Of a stretch of 64,000 nucleotides of DNA, positions 34,870-47,039 are shown piece by piece. The notes under the pieces are model-generated. The model was not told the origin of the DNA. It did not search any database and saw nothing but the letters and a program-made list of their open reading frames with translations. Made by a program: the position numbers and the translations under genes. Position 1 is the stretch's first letter. The number at the start of each line of letters is the position of its first letter. Source of the stretch: Achatina immaculata (lineage: Eukaryota > Mollusca > Gastropoda > Stylommatophora > Achatinidae); NCBI GenBank assembly GCA_009760885.1, contig CM019708.1:14424531-14488530 (forward strand), written 5' to 3'.

Positions 34870-37800
34870 TATTCTAAACTTACTCCTTAAATTCAATTCC
34901 ATCAAACTTATTATCTTTGTTTTTATCGACAAGGACAAAGACTGCATCTATGTCAGCCTTATTGACCTCCTTATCTCCGTTCAGGTCAAACAGACCATAA
35001 AGGACAGCCTCGTGGCCTGTGTAAACATACATATGAACCTACATACAGCAATATGTAAATTTCGTCAATAATCACTTTATAATGTGTAAAAGATGAGAAA
35101 CTAATTCGCCTCAAATCTCGAAACTTCTAGAGAAGTAACAGTGTCACTGTTTATGACAGCTGAGTCACAATAGCCAGACAAGCGATGACGTAAGACAGCA
35201 TGGAAGAAAGATTGTCCTATACACCATCTTATAAGGGACATGAAGATTTTCAGCTACACCATCATGATAAAAAAAGTGGAAAAAAAGAATGTTTTATGTA
35301 CCATGATTATGAAAGAGGAGAGAAAGATTTACTACTGTAGCAACATGATAAAAGAAGGTAGAAGAATTTTTGTAGAGTACCAACACGACAAAAAACAGAA
35401 GGAAGATTTTCTCGTGTATTATAATGATGAAAGACAGAAAGAGCCAGAACTCACAGATCCAGGTCAATCTTCATTAATCAGAATTTCTCATGTTTTAATT
35501 ATTGTCATTTGATCGAAACGTCAGATAAGTAGATGACTCTCGCATTACAAAAATCTTACATCCTTCCCTTGTCGTTAAACGTGACGTTTAACGCATAGGG
35601 CCCGCATGGTAGTTCGCCAAGTTGTCCTGTCTTTGACGAGTTTTTCTATCTTATCAAGGGATTTTATGCCTACTTAATTGGCTTCTCTTAACAATGTGCT
35701 CTTTAGAGTTTCACGTGGTCGACCTCTTTTTCTTCGGTCTGCTGTGTTCCATTTGATGGCTTGATTCTCTGATTGTTTCTTCTCATCACATGTCTATCTT
35801 CTTTTTCTGATCACCCATGAGACAGGTTATTGTTTGCTCATCTGTCTGATCTCTGCTTTGTTCTTAACTTTGTTCCACTTTATACCGAGTATTTTCCTTA
35901 GGCATTTGTTTTCGAAAGAGTCTAATTTCTTGTCTATTTCTTTAGTTGGTTTCCAGCTTTCGCATGCATAAATGAGGGTGGATAGTACATTTGAATTGAA
36001 TAGTCTTAACTTGGTTTTTGTGCTTATAACTTTTGAATGCCATATGTTCTCCAGATTCTTGAAGGTCAAGGCTGCTTTGGCAATAAGAATTCTAGCTTAT
36101 TCTCTGGTGTTATATTTATGGTCTATATAGCTGCTCAAATATGCGAAATGATTTACTTCTTCAACAGTTGTTCCTTCTATGTATATTTGTCCTTCGTCGT
36201 TAATGAGAACCTTCATTATTTTTGTTTTATCCTTGTTAAATTCAAGTCCTATTTTACTAGCCCTTGAAGACAGGGTATCTGTTTTTACTTGCATTGATTT
36301 CATATTGTCGCTGATCAGAGTTAAGTCATCTTCAAAATCAAGATCTTCCAGTTGAGTCTCACGTACCCAATCAATGCCCGTTTTACCTTTACAACATTTT
36401 TTCATTATGAAGTCTGTGCCAATTCCAAAAAAAGCAAGTGAGATAATATACATCCTTGTTTCACGCCTGTTTCAATCTGGAACCATTCACTCATTCCTTC
36501 GTCTGTATTGACTGCACAAACATATCCATTGCAGGGGTCACTAATGATGTTGACAATCTTAGATGGTATTCCACGTATTCTTAAAAGCCTCCATAATGAC
36601 TCTGTGTATGCTATCAAATGCCTTTTTAAAGTCTATGAAGTTCAGGATTAACAGTCTTTGCATTACAATATGAAGTATTATTATTAGAGTAAAGATCTAG
36701 TCGAGACAGCTTCTTCCTTTTCGAAATCCTGTTTGTTTTTCTCTCATTGGACTATCCACTATATCTTGAATTCTATTCAGAATAACGTAGCAAAATACTT
36801 TTGACACAACTGATAGTAAGGATACTCCTCTCCAGTTGTTGCATTACAAAAAATAGTAATAGTAAGGATACTCCTCTCCAGTTGTTGCATTACAAAAAAT
36901 AGTAATAGTAAGGATACTCCTCTCCAGTTGTTGCATTACAAAAAATAGTAATAGTAAGGATACTCCTCTCCAGTTATTGCATTACAAAAAATAGTGATAG
37001 TAAGGATACTCCTCTCCAGTTATTGCATTACAAAAAATAGTATGAATAAAATAACCATATCATTTATTATTCCTTCTGACTTAAAATTTCAAACGTACAC
37101 CTAGAAGACACTCTCCTTCTTGATAGAACACTGTACGTGTATGTACTCTGTATTTGTTGTGTAGTTTTAGGAGGTTTATTCTGTTACATTTCTTAAAGTG
37201 TAAATGTTTGTAAAATGTATGGACAATTAATTTATGCTATAAAATAATCTTAAATTCACGATGAAATTCTTCTTAATTTTATCGCGTATCTTATATCTTA
37301 TATCCTTCCCGTGCCGTTAGACGTCACATAGGGCTCGCAAAGTAGTTCGCCAATTTTTCCTGTCTTCGGCGAGTATTTCAACCTCAACAAAGGATTTTAT
37401 GCCTGTTAACTTGGCCTCTCTTAATAATGTTCTCTTCAGAGTTTCACGTGGTCTGCCCCTTTTTCTTCGGCCTGTTGTGTTCCACTTGATAGCTTGTTTT
37501 GGGATTCTCTGCTCATTTCTTCTCATCAAGTGGCCAACATATGTCCATCTCCTTTTCCTGATCACCCGTGAGACTGGTTGTTGTTCAGTCATCTGTCTTA
37601 TCTCTGCATTGTTCTTGAATTCATTCCACTTGATGCCGAGTATTTTCCTTAGGCATTTGTTTTCAAAAGAGTCTAATTTCTTTTCTATTTCTTTAGTTGT
37701 TTTCCAGCTTTCGCATGCATAAATGAGGGTGGATATTACATTTTAATTGAATAGTCTTAACTTGGTTTTTGTGCTTATAACTTTTGAATTCCATATGTTC

Positions 37801-38533
37801 TCAAGATTCTTGAAGATTGATGCTGCTTTTGCAATTCTGATCCTAACTTCCTTTCTAGTGTCACCATCCTGGTCTATGTAGCTGCCAAGGTATCGCGTAT
37901 AATTAAACAATAATTAACACAATGGTGAAAATACAAGAACTAGTTATTATTAGTAATTTCTGACATGGCATAAGAAATATTAAACGTTACTGGTATTACG
38001 ACTTATTACGGGTATAGATGCAGTAGTAAACTTTATATGTATATATCTGAGCATACCTTTAAAAGCTGGGTCAACTTTGTCACCTGACGTTGTGAATTCT
38101 GCGACGCTGATTTCTCCATCCTTATTAGTGTCATAAGTCTGATCAAAAGAAAGTTTAAGTTAGACATGGGAATATAAGACCATTTCTGTTTCATAATGTA
38201 CTGATAAACAGGATTACAGATAGATAAATAGACAGGCCGACAGACAGAGAAGCAGATAGAGATATGGATAGAGACAGACAGACTGACAGACAATCAGATA
38301 GATTGATAGACAGAGAGAGACAGACGGACGGGCAGACAGACGGACGGACGGACGGACAGACAGACAGACAAATATACCAGAAAATAAATATCTGTCTCAG
38401 CTTCAGTGATTTCTCCACTTTTGTCTGCGTCAAGGTCATCGAACAGTTCCTGTTCCAGTTTCGCAAGGACTCCATCTAGCTGCTGTATCAAGCCCAGGGC
38501 AGGCAGAAGGATCAAAATGGCGTAGACGAACAT
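33480..38533 (-). CDS. Secreted EF-hand protein, copy C (unit B2), extended C-terminus
   Basis: Exons 38533-38378, 38138-38057, 35016-34884 and 33537-33480 keep the splice sites, lengths (156, 82, 133) and phases of copies A1 and A2. In exon 4 the ancestral TAG is TAT, so translation runs on for YKSIFFAK to a TAA at 33480-33482, giving 142 residues. The signal peptide differs after residue 13 (MFVYAILILLPALGLIQQ) and may be cleaved differently. Loops: DADKSGEITEAE, DTNKDGEISVAE, DLNGDKEVNKAD and DKNKDNKFDGIE, so calcium-liganding positions are largely kept. Intron 3 carries a LINE family 1 fragment, intron 2 carries two LINE family 2 insertions, and the TATA box is degraded. Either a diverging paralogue or an early pseudogene. 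Confidence 0.65.
34055..34790 (-). mobile_element. LINE family 1, 3' fragment in intron 3 of EF-hand copy C
   Basis: Minus-strand remnant with MEEMESFEQLGSLLTNN, KRRTSIGLQKIKQLN and [15 protein letters not shown] sequence in broken frames. Equivalent to 14655-15097 but about 290 bp longer at the 5' end, so the insertion predates the A+B duplication. Confidence 0.8.
35555..36812 (-). mobile_element. LINE family 2, 5'-truncated copy in intron 2 of EF-hand copy C
   Basis: Minus-strand RT remnant. NNWRGVSLLSVVSKVFCYVI, TGFRKGRSCLDQIFTL and FIDFKKAFDSI are followed by the catalytic-region LDFEDDLTLIS (the usual A replaced by E), EVNHFAYLSSYI and the C-terminal KRGRPRETLK in broken frames. The 3' end is at about 35556 (GGATGTAAG tail). 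Target duplication GCATTACAAAAA is at 35542-35553 on the left and within each 46-bp repeat on the right. Confidence 0.8.
36813..37041. repeat. 46-bp tandem repeat at the LINE 5' junction
   Basis: Five copies of a 46-bp unit. Each joins the truncated 5' end of the LINE (ATAGTAAGGATACTCCTCTC, which codes the RT segment RGVSLLS on minus) to the target duplication (GCATTACAAAAAATAGT). The last two copies share a G-to-A change (CAGTTATTGC). Confidence 0.9.
37290..37890 (-). mobile_element. LINE family 2, short 3' copy in intron 2 of EF-hand copy C
   Basis: Minus-strand C-terminal piece (VSRVIRKRRWTYVGHLMRRN, RRKRGRPRETLKRTLLREA, DRKNWRTTLRALCDV). Flanked by a perfect 10-bp target duplication TATCGCGTAT at 37280-37289 and 37891-37900. 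The tail contains ATATAAG repeats. Confidence 0.85.
38240..38372. repeat. GACA/GACG-rich microsatellite in intron 1 of EF-hand copy C
   Basis: Mixed GATA, GACA and GACG repeats at the place of the pure (GATA)n in copies A1 and A2. Confidence 0.9.
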
Positions 38534-39059
38534 GATACTAAGATAACGGGGAGATAGGGAAATGTAAATTTGATTGTAAAACAGGCAAATATTATCGCCT
38601 GCTTCGAATTTCTGCAGTAAAATTTAAAAGAAACAAATAATAATTCCATTAATATCTGTTCAAGAACGGGTTTTATAAAAACCTACATTGTGTATTATAT
38701 CATGGCACAATGACAACTGTGGTCTAGTATAACTTGTGCCTCATCATTCAGTTAAATATCTTGTTAAATATCATCAGTTTTAGTACACAAAGATACAAGT
38801 GTCAGGTATCCTGGATTAACAGGCGCGATCTGAGTGGAACCCAATCTCTTCACTTCGAGAGGTCATTTCTCTGAGAACCGGGGTACAATGTCTATATAAA
38901 CACAACTGAAATACATTGTTTAGAAATGTTCTATGTTTTTCATTAAGTTTTAACAGAAAACACACTTCGACAGAGGTATGTTTCAGGAAAGTGAAGAGAA
39001 CAAAGATGCTGCAGTGATGAGCTTCTGAATTAATTCCTCCTCGATTGAGGTTATATAAG

Positions 39060-39767
39060 AATTAATAGGGTACACCCAGACCAACAGAAGGGGATTTGGT
39101 CATGGCGAAATCAAATGGTGGTCAAAGGCCTCCTGCAAGGAAAGAAGGGATATGATCTTCAGTGAAGTAAGGACGGTACACCTGGCGGCACAACAGAGTG
39201 CTGCAGGAACTAGTAGCCATCGTAGACAGGGCAAAAGATAAAGCAAATAACAGCAAAAGAGTTGAGGTCCCACCTAAATACTTCATAGGCGCCGGTACGA
39301 CATCAAATATTGAAATCAGGGACACTCCCTTACCATCATTGCTAGATGGTACAAATGACTAGGATGTGATAGCGGACCTTCCAGGAAGAAGAGAATACCC
39401 GACTGCCATCAAGAACACAGGAATGCGACCAGACATTATAGTGTACTCCACAGAAAAACAGGAATTAATAATGATCGAGCTTACGGTCCCATACGAAACA
39501 AGAATAGAGGAACAGCATTTATTCAAATTTGAGAAGTACAATGATCTGGTCAAGCAACTGAGGCAGGGGGCAGGAATCAGGGCAAAAGTGATAGCTGTAG
39601 AAGTGGGAGCAAGAGGATTCGTAGCAGCAACAGCATATGACCTATGTAAGCAACTGGGCATAAAGGGACAAGCAAGAGCAAGGGCATTGAGAAGCCTTTC
39701 AGAAACAGCAGAAAAGGCCTCATGCTGGCTGTGGAGTATGCGAAACAAGCATTGGGAACATAAGTAA
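39060..39767 (+). mobile_element. C-terminal fragment of an R2-like non-LTR element, putative endonuclease
   Basis: The first piece at about 39075-39160 reads TNRRGFGHGEIKWWSKA and KERRDMIFSEVRTV. After degenerate sequence, 39366-39767 is open for 133 codons with TGMRPDIIVYSTEKQELIMI, ELTVPYETRIEEQ, VEVGARGFVAATAY and KASCWLWSMR. The RPD...IELTVP pattern fits a PD-(D/E)XK-type nuclease core such as the restriction-like endonuclease at the C-terminus of R2-type LINEs; that assignment is from memory of the family pattern. The zinc-finger region expected between the two pieces is missing. Inserted upstream of EF-hand copy C relative to the A units. Confidence 0.5.
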
Positions 39768-39790
39768 TTTCATTTGCCACAACCAATACC

Positions 39791-39935
39791 AGTCCTCCGT
39801 AGCTAAATCGCTAAAGACGCACTTCAAAAGTGCGATGTCGACTGAAAGATCACGGGTTCAATCCGTTCAAAAAGCAACAACTCACAAGACCTCTGGGAGT
39901 CATGACCCAGATAGCCCCCCCCCCCCCTAGAGTGT
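39791..39935 (+). repeat. tRNA-Leu-like SINE head or LINE-associated tRNA-like sequence
   Basis: Pol III A box TAGCTAAATCG at 39800-39810 and B box GGTTCAATCC at 39855-39864. Between them is a perfect 5-bp anticodon stem CGCAC/GTGCG around loop TTCAAAA (39818-39834), giving anticodon CAA, and a long variable arm, as in a tRNA-Leu. The 5' sequence does not pair with the 3' side to make an acceptor stem, so it is not a working tRNA gene. A C-homopolymer follows at 39917-39928. It starts about 25 bases after the R2-like stop codon. Confidence 0.55.
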
Positions 39936-40469
39936 CAGGAGTTTAAAAGGACCGAAACACTTGTCTGAGGGGGGGGTACTTCCTCTGATGATCTGAAGGA
40001 GTTGTGTTGTTGTTCCGCTCTCTACAGTAGAGAGTTTCCTGCATATTCAAACTCGTTTTCTATGACGATGTGGCGGCCTTTTAGCCTGCAGCACTGCGGA
40101 CACTAAAGATGTAAGTTCCTTCCTGGTTATGTTTCATCAGTTCTGACGTGTGGCTGACAACTTGAGTCTAAATCTCACGAGAACGTGACCATATAACATA
40201 CAAGTGATAATGTCATCTGCTCGATACAACATACAAGTGTTGTCAAGTGCTCCATAAAACATACAAGTGATAATGTCATCTGCCTGGACATTAGTTAACA
40301 GCCTTGTAGGGATAAATTATTTCTTCTTCAGCAAGGGAGAAAACTAGTTATTTAATGTTACAGAGTAATGACTGTTACAATTTTGTAAAAATAGTTCTCT
40401 ATTTACTGTAGCAAAATTACTAGTTGCTAAATTACAGAGAATATACAGTTAGTTTAGAATATATAGTTA

Positions 40470-41186
40470 GTTTCATAAAGTCGCTAAATGATGTGATTAG
40501 AAAAGCCTTACTTTAAACATCAAAACGACATAGAATATGGTTATATCTAAGTAACAGAATCCACCAAAATACAGAAGCAAATTAAATAGAGCTATTCTAA
40601 AGCAGGTGTGGAAATTTAAATACCCAGGATCGGTAATAACTTCAGATGGGAAATGCTGAACAGAAATTAGGAACAGAATAAGCCAAGCAAAGACTGCATT
40701 TCAGAGAAAAAGAAACCTATTATTCAACACATCCTTATCAATGAATGTTAGAAAACGAGTCCTAAAATGCTATAATGAACCTATCTTGTTATATGGAAGT
40801 GAATCATAGACAATGGGTATGTCTGCACAAAAATCATTAGAAGCAGTAGAATTGTGATTTACTACAACAATATTGAGAATTCAGTGGACAGCAAAAATAA
40901 CTAATGGAGAATGTACAGAAGAGATGAAGAGACAAAAAATCTTGTCAAAAAAGAAAAGACAGACAATTTACTTTAATAGGAGACGCAATGAGAAAAGGGG
41001 GGTATTGAAAATATTACAACAGGAAAAATAGAAGGAAGAAGAGCCAGGGGAAGACCGAGAAAAACGACTGTGGACAGTCTGATGAGATGGTATGTGAGAA
41101 GATATCAAAACTGAGCTAACGGCCTTCACGAAGAATCGGGTACTCTGGAGAAGTATAATAGCCAACGCCAGTCCGCACGGCGCCTG
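40470..41186 (+). mobile_element. RTE-like LINE 3' fragment, unit B2
   Basis: Longer version of the fragment in the A units: KQVWKFKYPGSVITSDGKC, NVRKRVLKCYNEPILLYGSE, LRIQWTAKIT and LWRSIIANASPHGA with several stops. Followed by a (GATGAT)n tail to 41230, as in the inverted copy at 15098-16077. Confidence 0.75.
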
Positions 41187-41197
41187 ATGATGATGAA

Positions 41198-41230
<33 letters not shown>

Positions 41231-42596
41231 ATAGTTAATTTATTTTGTTGGTTTATTTAGTTCTTCATGTTAATTGTTTTGTCTTTCCTTATGCAGAATA
41301 AATATGTCCCTGCTAACAACAGAGTTAGTTCTTCACCTGCTGCATTTTTATTTGATATTTAATAGTTTCTTCATGTAAAGGTAAGCACTGTCTTCAGGAC
41401 CTAAGATTTCACTTACAAAAGCTAGACTATATAATCAAGACATCAACTTTACAGAAAAACCTTTCCGTGCTGGGATCTCACGTCAGATAACTAGAAAGAA
41501 TAAAGTGATACGTTTTATAACAAAGATTTCTGATATAGAGAAAATGTGCGAGGATCGCGTGTAGGAATCTGTGTCCACAATCCAGCCCTAACTGGTATAT
41601 TTTCCACATCACCTCACCATCGTTTCACGACTGAGAAAAATAATTCATAATTTTCTTTTTAACCATTAGTTGAAACATAATAAAACAATTTTAATGATAT
41701 ATGGGAAGCATGCGTGGTAAATATAAATAAAGGACATATTTTTGTATATCTTTCAGATAATATATACACTACAAAACACTGAAAAACGCAATGAAATGAA
41801 ACATAAATAGTACGAAAATTAATTTAATTATTTATCAGTGAGTGTTACATAAAAATACTTCATGCACAGAAATATACTTTAGACTTTAAAGATTATACTT
41901 GAGGAACTTTCTGGGAGAATATTTGAGGTACCTTCTGGGAGTATACATGAAACACATACTGAGAGTATACTTGAGGCATCTTGTGGGTGATTTAAAACTG
42001 ATGAAAATATTCACAAGATTTTGTCTGTGGATAGAGGAATAAGACGCTGCCTTTTATAGAAAGTTCTATTCTATGACAAAGTTTTGGTTTTTGCTGAATA
42101 ACCATAGCATGCATCTTGAAATTTAAAACTGAAAAAAAAGTGTAATTTAGAGTTCGCAAATCTTGGGACTGGACTGACAAGATATCTTTCACAGAAGCTA
42201 ACGTCTGTGGTTAAAAAAAAAGATATTTCTTTCAAGGTAAAGTGCATTTTTTATGTTTGTTTCAGCACGTGCTTATCACTTTTTAAAAACTTTTAATATT
42301 TTTAACTTCACATGTAGAGTGTAGATTTTAATTATGACCTGAACTGCACACAAGATTGACAGTTATTTTATCTACAAGAATTAATGAATAGATTCTTTGT
42401 ATGCATTTTATTCAGTGGTACTTCAGACTTCGAATATCGTTTGGTTCACAAGTTTTTCTTTTTGCTTTAAAACATTCATCAATAAAGCTGTTTAAAACAA
42501 TCAGAAAGGTTAATTGATTAGAGGTTTCAAATTGTATTCTATAAAATAAATAATTAGATTACTGTCGTGCTGGCCGCAATGTGCAGTCGGAAAGTT

Positions 42597-42690
42597 TCCA
42601 GACTACTCACCGTGAATGTATCGTTATACTATTTCAGACTACTCACAGTGAATATATCGTTCGTCTATCGACTCTTTGAACAAGTGACTC
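42597..42690. repeat. 36-bp minisatellite remnant, unit B2
   Basis: About two monomers of the A-unit array, suggesting that the array was short in the common ancestor and expanded in A. Confidence 0.75.
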
Positions 42691-42755
42691 ACGTAGTAGT
42701 TAGTGTGTTTATTACCTGTAGGTCGGTAGTAGTTATTTCATCTTCTGTCTTTCTT

Positions 42756-42786
<31 letters not shown>

Positions 42787-43096
42787 AGAAAGGAAAACGT
42801 ATATTTTTGTTTCCCCCTGTCTAGAAATATTTTAAGAATGACAAAGTTTATTTCCGAGATTCAGTTTTATGTCCTGAAGTGGAGCTACGTATGAAGCATT
42901 TCCTAGAACCGTGTCTTGCCTTATTCCGTCATGAAGGTGCAGTCATCACAACATCCTTTTACTTGAGAAGTTGGAATAGATTATTGCTGGGACTTTGTTA
43001 GCTGGCAGAAAATAAACTTCTCCATCCGTGTAGCACTGTTATCTTTGTTATTACTTAAATAAAAGAGAAGAAAAATGGCAAGTGTGTGTGTCTGTG

Positions 43097-43134
<38 letters not shown>

Positions 43135-44189
43135 GAAGAAGAGGAAGTTAGACAAAGAGAAATAGAAGAAAGATACAGAAAGAGAACGAGAAGACAGCTA
43201 AATCTTGTAAAAATAATCTTAAAAGCTGATACTTGGGTATTTCTGGTATTTTACCCAGTGTTTGCAGACTTTCTGGCAGAGCTGATGACTTCCAGCACAA
43301 AATAATGACAGAGACAGCAGAAAGCGTGTATGAGACAGTAATCTTGAGCCTGGAGTTACTGACTTGTAGAAAACTTTGGTACTATCAAATGTTTGAACAG
43401 TAACAGCCGTGTATCGTACAGAACAAATAGGAAGATAAAGACTAGGAGCATGTCTGCTGTAGGTGGGAAGTGGAGACTGGTTCATCGTTCATTTCTTGAC
43501 TTTTCATGTCCTTTAAGTGATAAGAAAATAGCTTGTCAGAATATAAGATTTTTAGAGGTTAAAATGTAAGAAATTATACATTACAGGGAATTAGTTTATT
43601 TAAGAAAATCATCGTCATCATCTTTATCATTCTGCAGCTTTATATGTTAATATAACATAAGATCTTTGAAAATGATGAATATTTTTTTTATAAAGAAATA
43701 GACATTGACTTTTAAAGCATTTTCATCAGGTTTTTGTTCCGTCATTTTCACAGTCATATTTTCGTAATTCATGTTCATCCAATAAGATCTTTCCAATCAG
43801 ATTGTGTAGTGTACAGTATCCTAATCGGATAGCTTTTTGCTTTTTCACATATCAGAATGTTCTTATCACAATAACAGTTTGAATCCTCACTTTGAGTTAG
43901 GAAAAAATCTTTTACTAGATTAACTTTGTCAACAGAGGCCAGTATAATCTTTGGGCATCAGTATGTGTTAGTGTTAAATTTGATGGAAAGTATCATGAAA
44001 GCTGGACATGTTATGCAAAAACTGTGTAAATAAATTAAAATAATGGAATCTAAGTTCTCGTGAATGGCATACTTTTAGCGAACTTATGTGACTAAGTATC
44101 AAGCTTCGAATAAATGATAAAATAATGGCAATCATCGCAAACCATCTATCCATAGTCTCTTTTTTGACACGATATTCTGATACTCTTGT

Positions 44190-44510
44190 AACACCTACTA
44201 ATTGCTACTTTAGCTTGCTAACACAGACTGAATGCTACTTTAGCTTTCTAACACAGACTAACTACTATTTAGCTTGCTAGCATAGACTAACTGCCATTTA
44301 GTTTGCTAACACCGACTAACTACTGTTTAGCTTGCTAACACAGACTAACTGCTAATTAGCTTGCTAACACAGACTAACTGCCATTTAGTTTGCTAACACC
44401 GACTAACTACTGTTTAGCTTGCTAACACAGACTAACTGCTAATTAGCTTGCTAACACAGACAAACTGCTAATTAGCTTGCTAACACAGGCTAACTAGTAC
44501 TTTGCTTGAC
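44190..44510. repeat. 28-30 bp minisatellite, unit B2
   Basis: About 11 copies with core TTAGCTTGCTAACACAGACT. It resembles the first, diverged monomers of the A-unit array at 9150-9320. A two- to three-monomer block (44280-44365 and 44366-44450) is repeated. Confidence 0.85.
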
Positions 44511-44732
44511 TAACACGGTTGAAATGGAGATTTTTTTTTCCTTTTTTTAAAATTTGACTTTTGTAGAATTTATTTTGAGTTGGATGATGATGATGATGAT
44601 GATGAAGATGATGATGATGTTAATATACTGACATATTGCTAGAGGCAATATTACTTACTGTGAAAATTCTACATGGTTTTCGATTGTTTATGTTTCTTAG
44701 ACTACTTCACAGGTGCTACGATATTTCTGCTG

Positions 44733-45225
44733 TGTAATCACAGCTACATAGACCAGGATGGTGACACCAGGAAGGAAGTTAGAATTATCATTGCAAAAGC
44801 AGCACTGACATTCAAGAATCTTGAGAACATATGGAATTCAAAGTTATAAGCACAAAAACCAAGTTAAGATTATTCAGTTCAAATGTAATATCCACCCTCA
44901 TTTATGCATACGAAAGCACAAAGATAAGACAGATGAGCAAACAACAACCTGTCTCATGAGTGATCAGAAAAAGAAGATGGACACATGTAGGCCACGTGAT
45001 GAGAAGAAACAATCAGAAGATCCCCAAACAATCTATCAAGTGGAGCACAACAAGCCGAAGAAACAGAGGTCGATCACATGAAACTCTGAAGAGGACATTG
45101 TTAAGATAATCCAGTTTAGTGGGCATAACATCCCTTGATGAAGTTGAAAAACTCGCCGAAAACTGGAAAACGTAGCAAACTATGCGAGCACTGTGTGACG
45201 ACTAACGCCACGGGAAGGATGTAAG
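44733..45225 (+). mobile_element. LINE family 2, 3' fragment outside the array
   Basis: SYIDQDGDTRKEVRIIIAKA, LENIWNSKVISTKTKLRLF, VIRKRRWTHVGHVMRRN and KRTLLR in shifting frames. Same family as 35555-36812 and 37290-37890, opposite strand. Ends GGATGTAAGATATAAG. Confidence 0.8.
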
Positions 45226-45549
45226 ATATAAGAATCACACTGCCTGCACATCATGAAGAACAACAGCTACGTCTTACACCACTCCCACGTCTACTGTCAC
45301 AGATTATGACGCCATCAGTCGACGATCCAAGTGTATACTGATATTTAATGACACACCATAGACGACGATGGATATGACTTAATCATACGTCAAATTAAAC
45401 GGTTCACAATAATGAACATAGTTCTGTTCAGGTGACTGAGATAAGTCAAGTCACCGCCATGAGAACCTGCACTGGACTCTCTCACAACTACATTCTAGCT
45501 AGAGTTCACACTACAAAACTTTAGTTTCCTCTACACAAGTTTTAAGCCA

Positions 45550-46355
45550 AGACCAACACGCCCCAAAATCTTACCCAGACCGACACGCTCCAAAATCTTA
45601 CCCAGACCAACACGCCACAAAATCCTACCTAAACCAACATGCCCCAAAATCTTACTAAACCAACATGCCCCAAAATCTTACTAAATCAACACGCCCCAAA
45701 ATCTTACTAAACCAACATGCCCCAAAATCTAACTAAACCAACACGCCATAAAATCTTACTAAACCAACACGCCCCAAAATCTTACCTAAAGCAATATGCC
45801 CCAAAATCTTACCCAGACAAACACGCCCCAAAATCTTACCTAACCCAAAATGCCCCAAAATCTTACCCAGACCAACATGCCACAAAATCTTACCTAAACC
45901 AACATGCCACAAAATCTTACCTAAACCAACATGTCCCAAAATCTTACCTACACCAAACACCCCAAAATCTTACCCAGACCAACACGCCCCAATATCTTAC
46001 CTAAACCAACACGCCCCAAAATCTTACCTAAACCAACACGCCCCAAAATCTTACCTAAAACAACACGCCCCAAAATCTTACCTAAACCAACACGCCCCAA
46101 AATCTTACCTAAACCAACATGCCCCAAAATCTTACCTAAACCAACACGCCCCAGAATCTTACTAAACCAACACGCTCCAAAATCTTACCTAAACCAACAC
46201 GCCCCAAAATCTTACCTAAAACAACACCCCCCAAAATCTTACCCAGACCAACACGCCCCAAAATCTTACCCAGACCAACACGCTCCAAAATCTTACCTAA
46301 ACCAACACGCCCCATAATCTTACCCAGACCAACATGCCCCAAAATCTTACTCACA
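45550..46355. repeat. 26/27-bp minisatellite
   Basis: About 30 copies of CCAACACGCCCCAAAATCTT plus a variable ACCTAAA, ACCCAGA or ACTAAA part. Mixed 26- and 27-bp monomers change the frame, so the open stretches (PKSYLNQHA, KILPKPTRP) are not a conserved protein. Confidence 0.92.
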
Positions 46356-47037
46356 CCATCCACACACAATTCAAAGATCCCGTGCACAAGATGTACCACA
46401 CTTCTATCTTAAGGTCGGCTACTATGATCAACCAAAACTGATCATAGAAATACCAAGGTAGTTAATTCTAACTCCTAATTAATGTCTTCTGAATATTAAT
46501 CAAAATTTCGTACAAATTAATGCTGCCTTTGAAACAAATAGCGCACAATAATCACTAAAGGCTTTCAAAAATAATCTGTTTCAGATTTCCCATTTCCCTT
46601 TATAAATTCAAGAATGTACCCTAGACACTTAGGACAAACTCCTATATAGAAATATGTCCTGATTTTTTTTCTTTATTAATACTTTCAGTTCAATGTTTAT
46701 TTGATCTTCAATGTGCTTTGCTCAGATGGTATTTATTCTCCATTTTCAGAATGAGTTTTCCTAACACTAATGTCAGGTATCCATATTTACATTCAGGTCA
46801 ATTGGAAAGTGATGAAGTTAATTTGCAACCCTTCACCTTTGAGTTGCCTTGTCACCCACCATGAACTGCCATTTGTCTCTTTATTTATTTATGCATCTCT
46901 ATCAAACGAAGCATACAAGAAAAAGAAGGCTTAGCTGAAGTATAATACTACTAAAGAGACCAACTTTATAAACGGTGATTTAAGTTCAAAGATGTGGGTA
47001 GTTCCAAAACTAAACAGATCCTAGTCATAAATTGCAA
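46356..47037. other. No gene seen
   Basis: AT-rich, unrecognised sequence between the minisatellite and the Tigger element. Confidence 0.5.
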
Positions 47038-47039
47038 TA

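Noticed and set aside
39791..39880. Functional tRNA-Leu(CAA) gene
   Set aside because: The anticodon arm and both boxes are good, but no acceptor stem pairs; better explained as tRNA-derived repeat.
45717..46399. Repeat protein with PKSYLNQHA or KILPKPTRP repeats
   Set aside because: Mixed 26- and 27-bp monomers shift the frame within the array; open on both strands.
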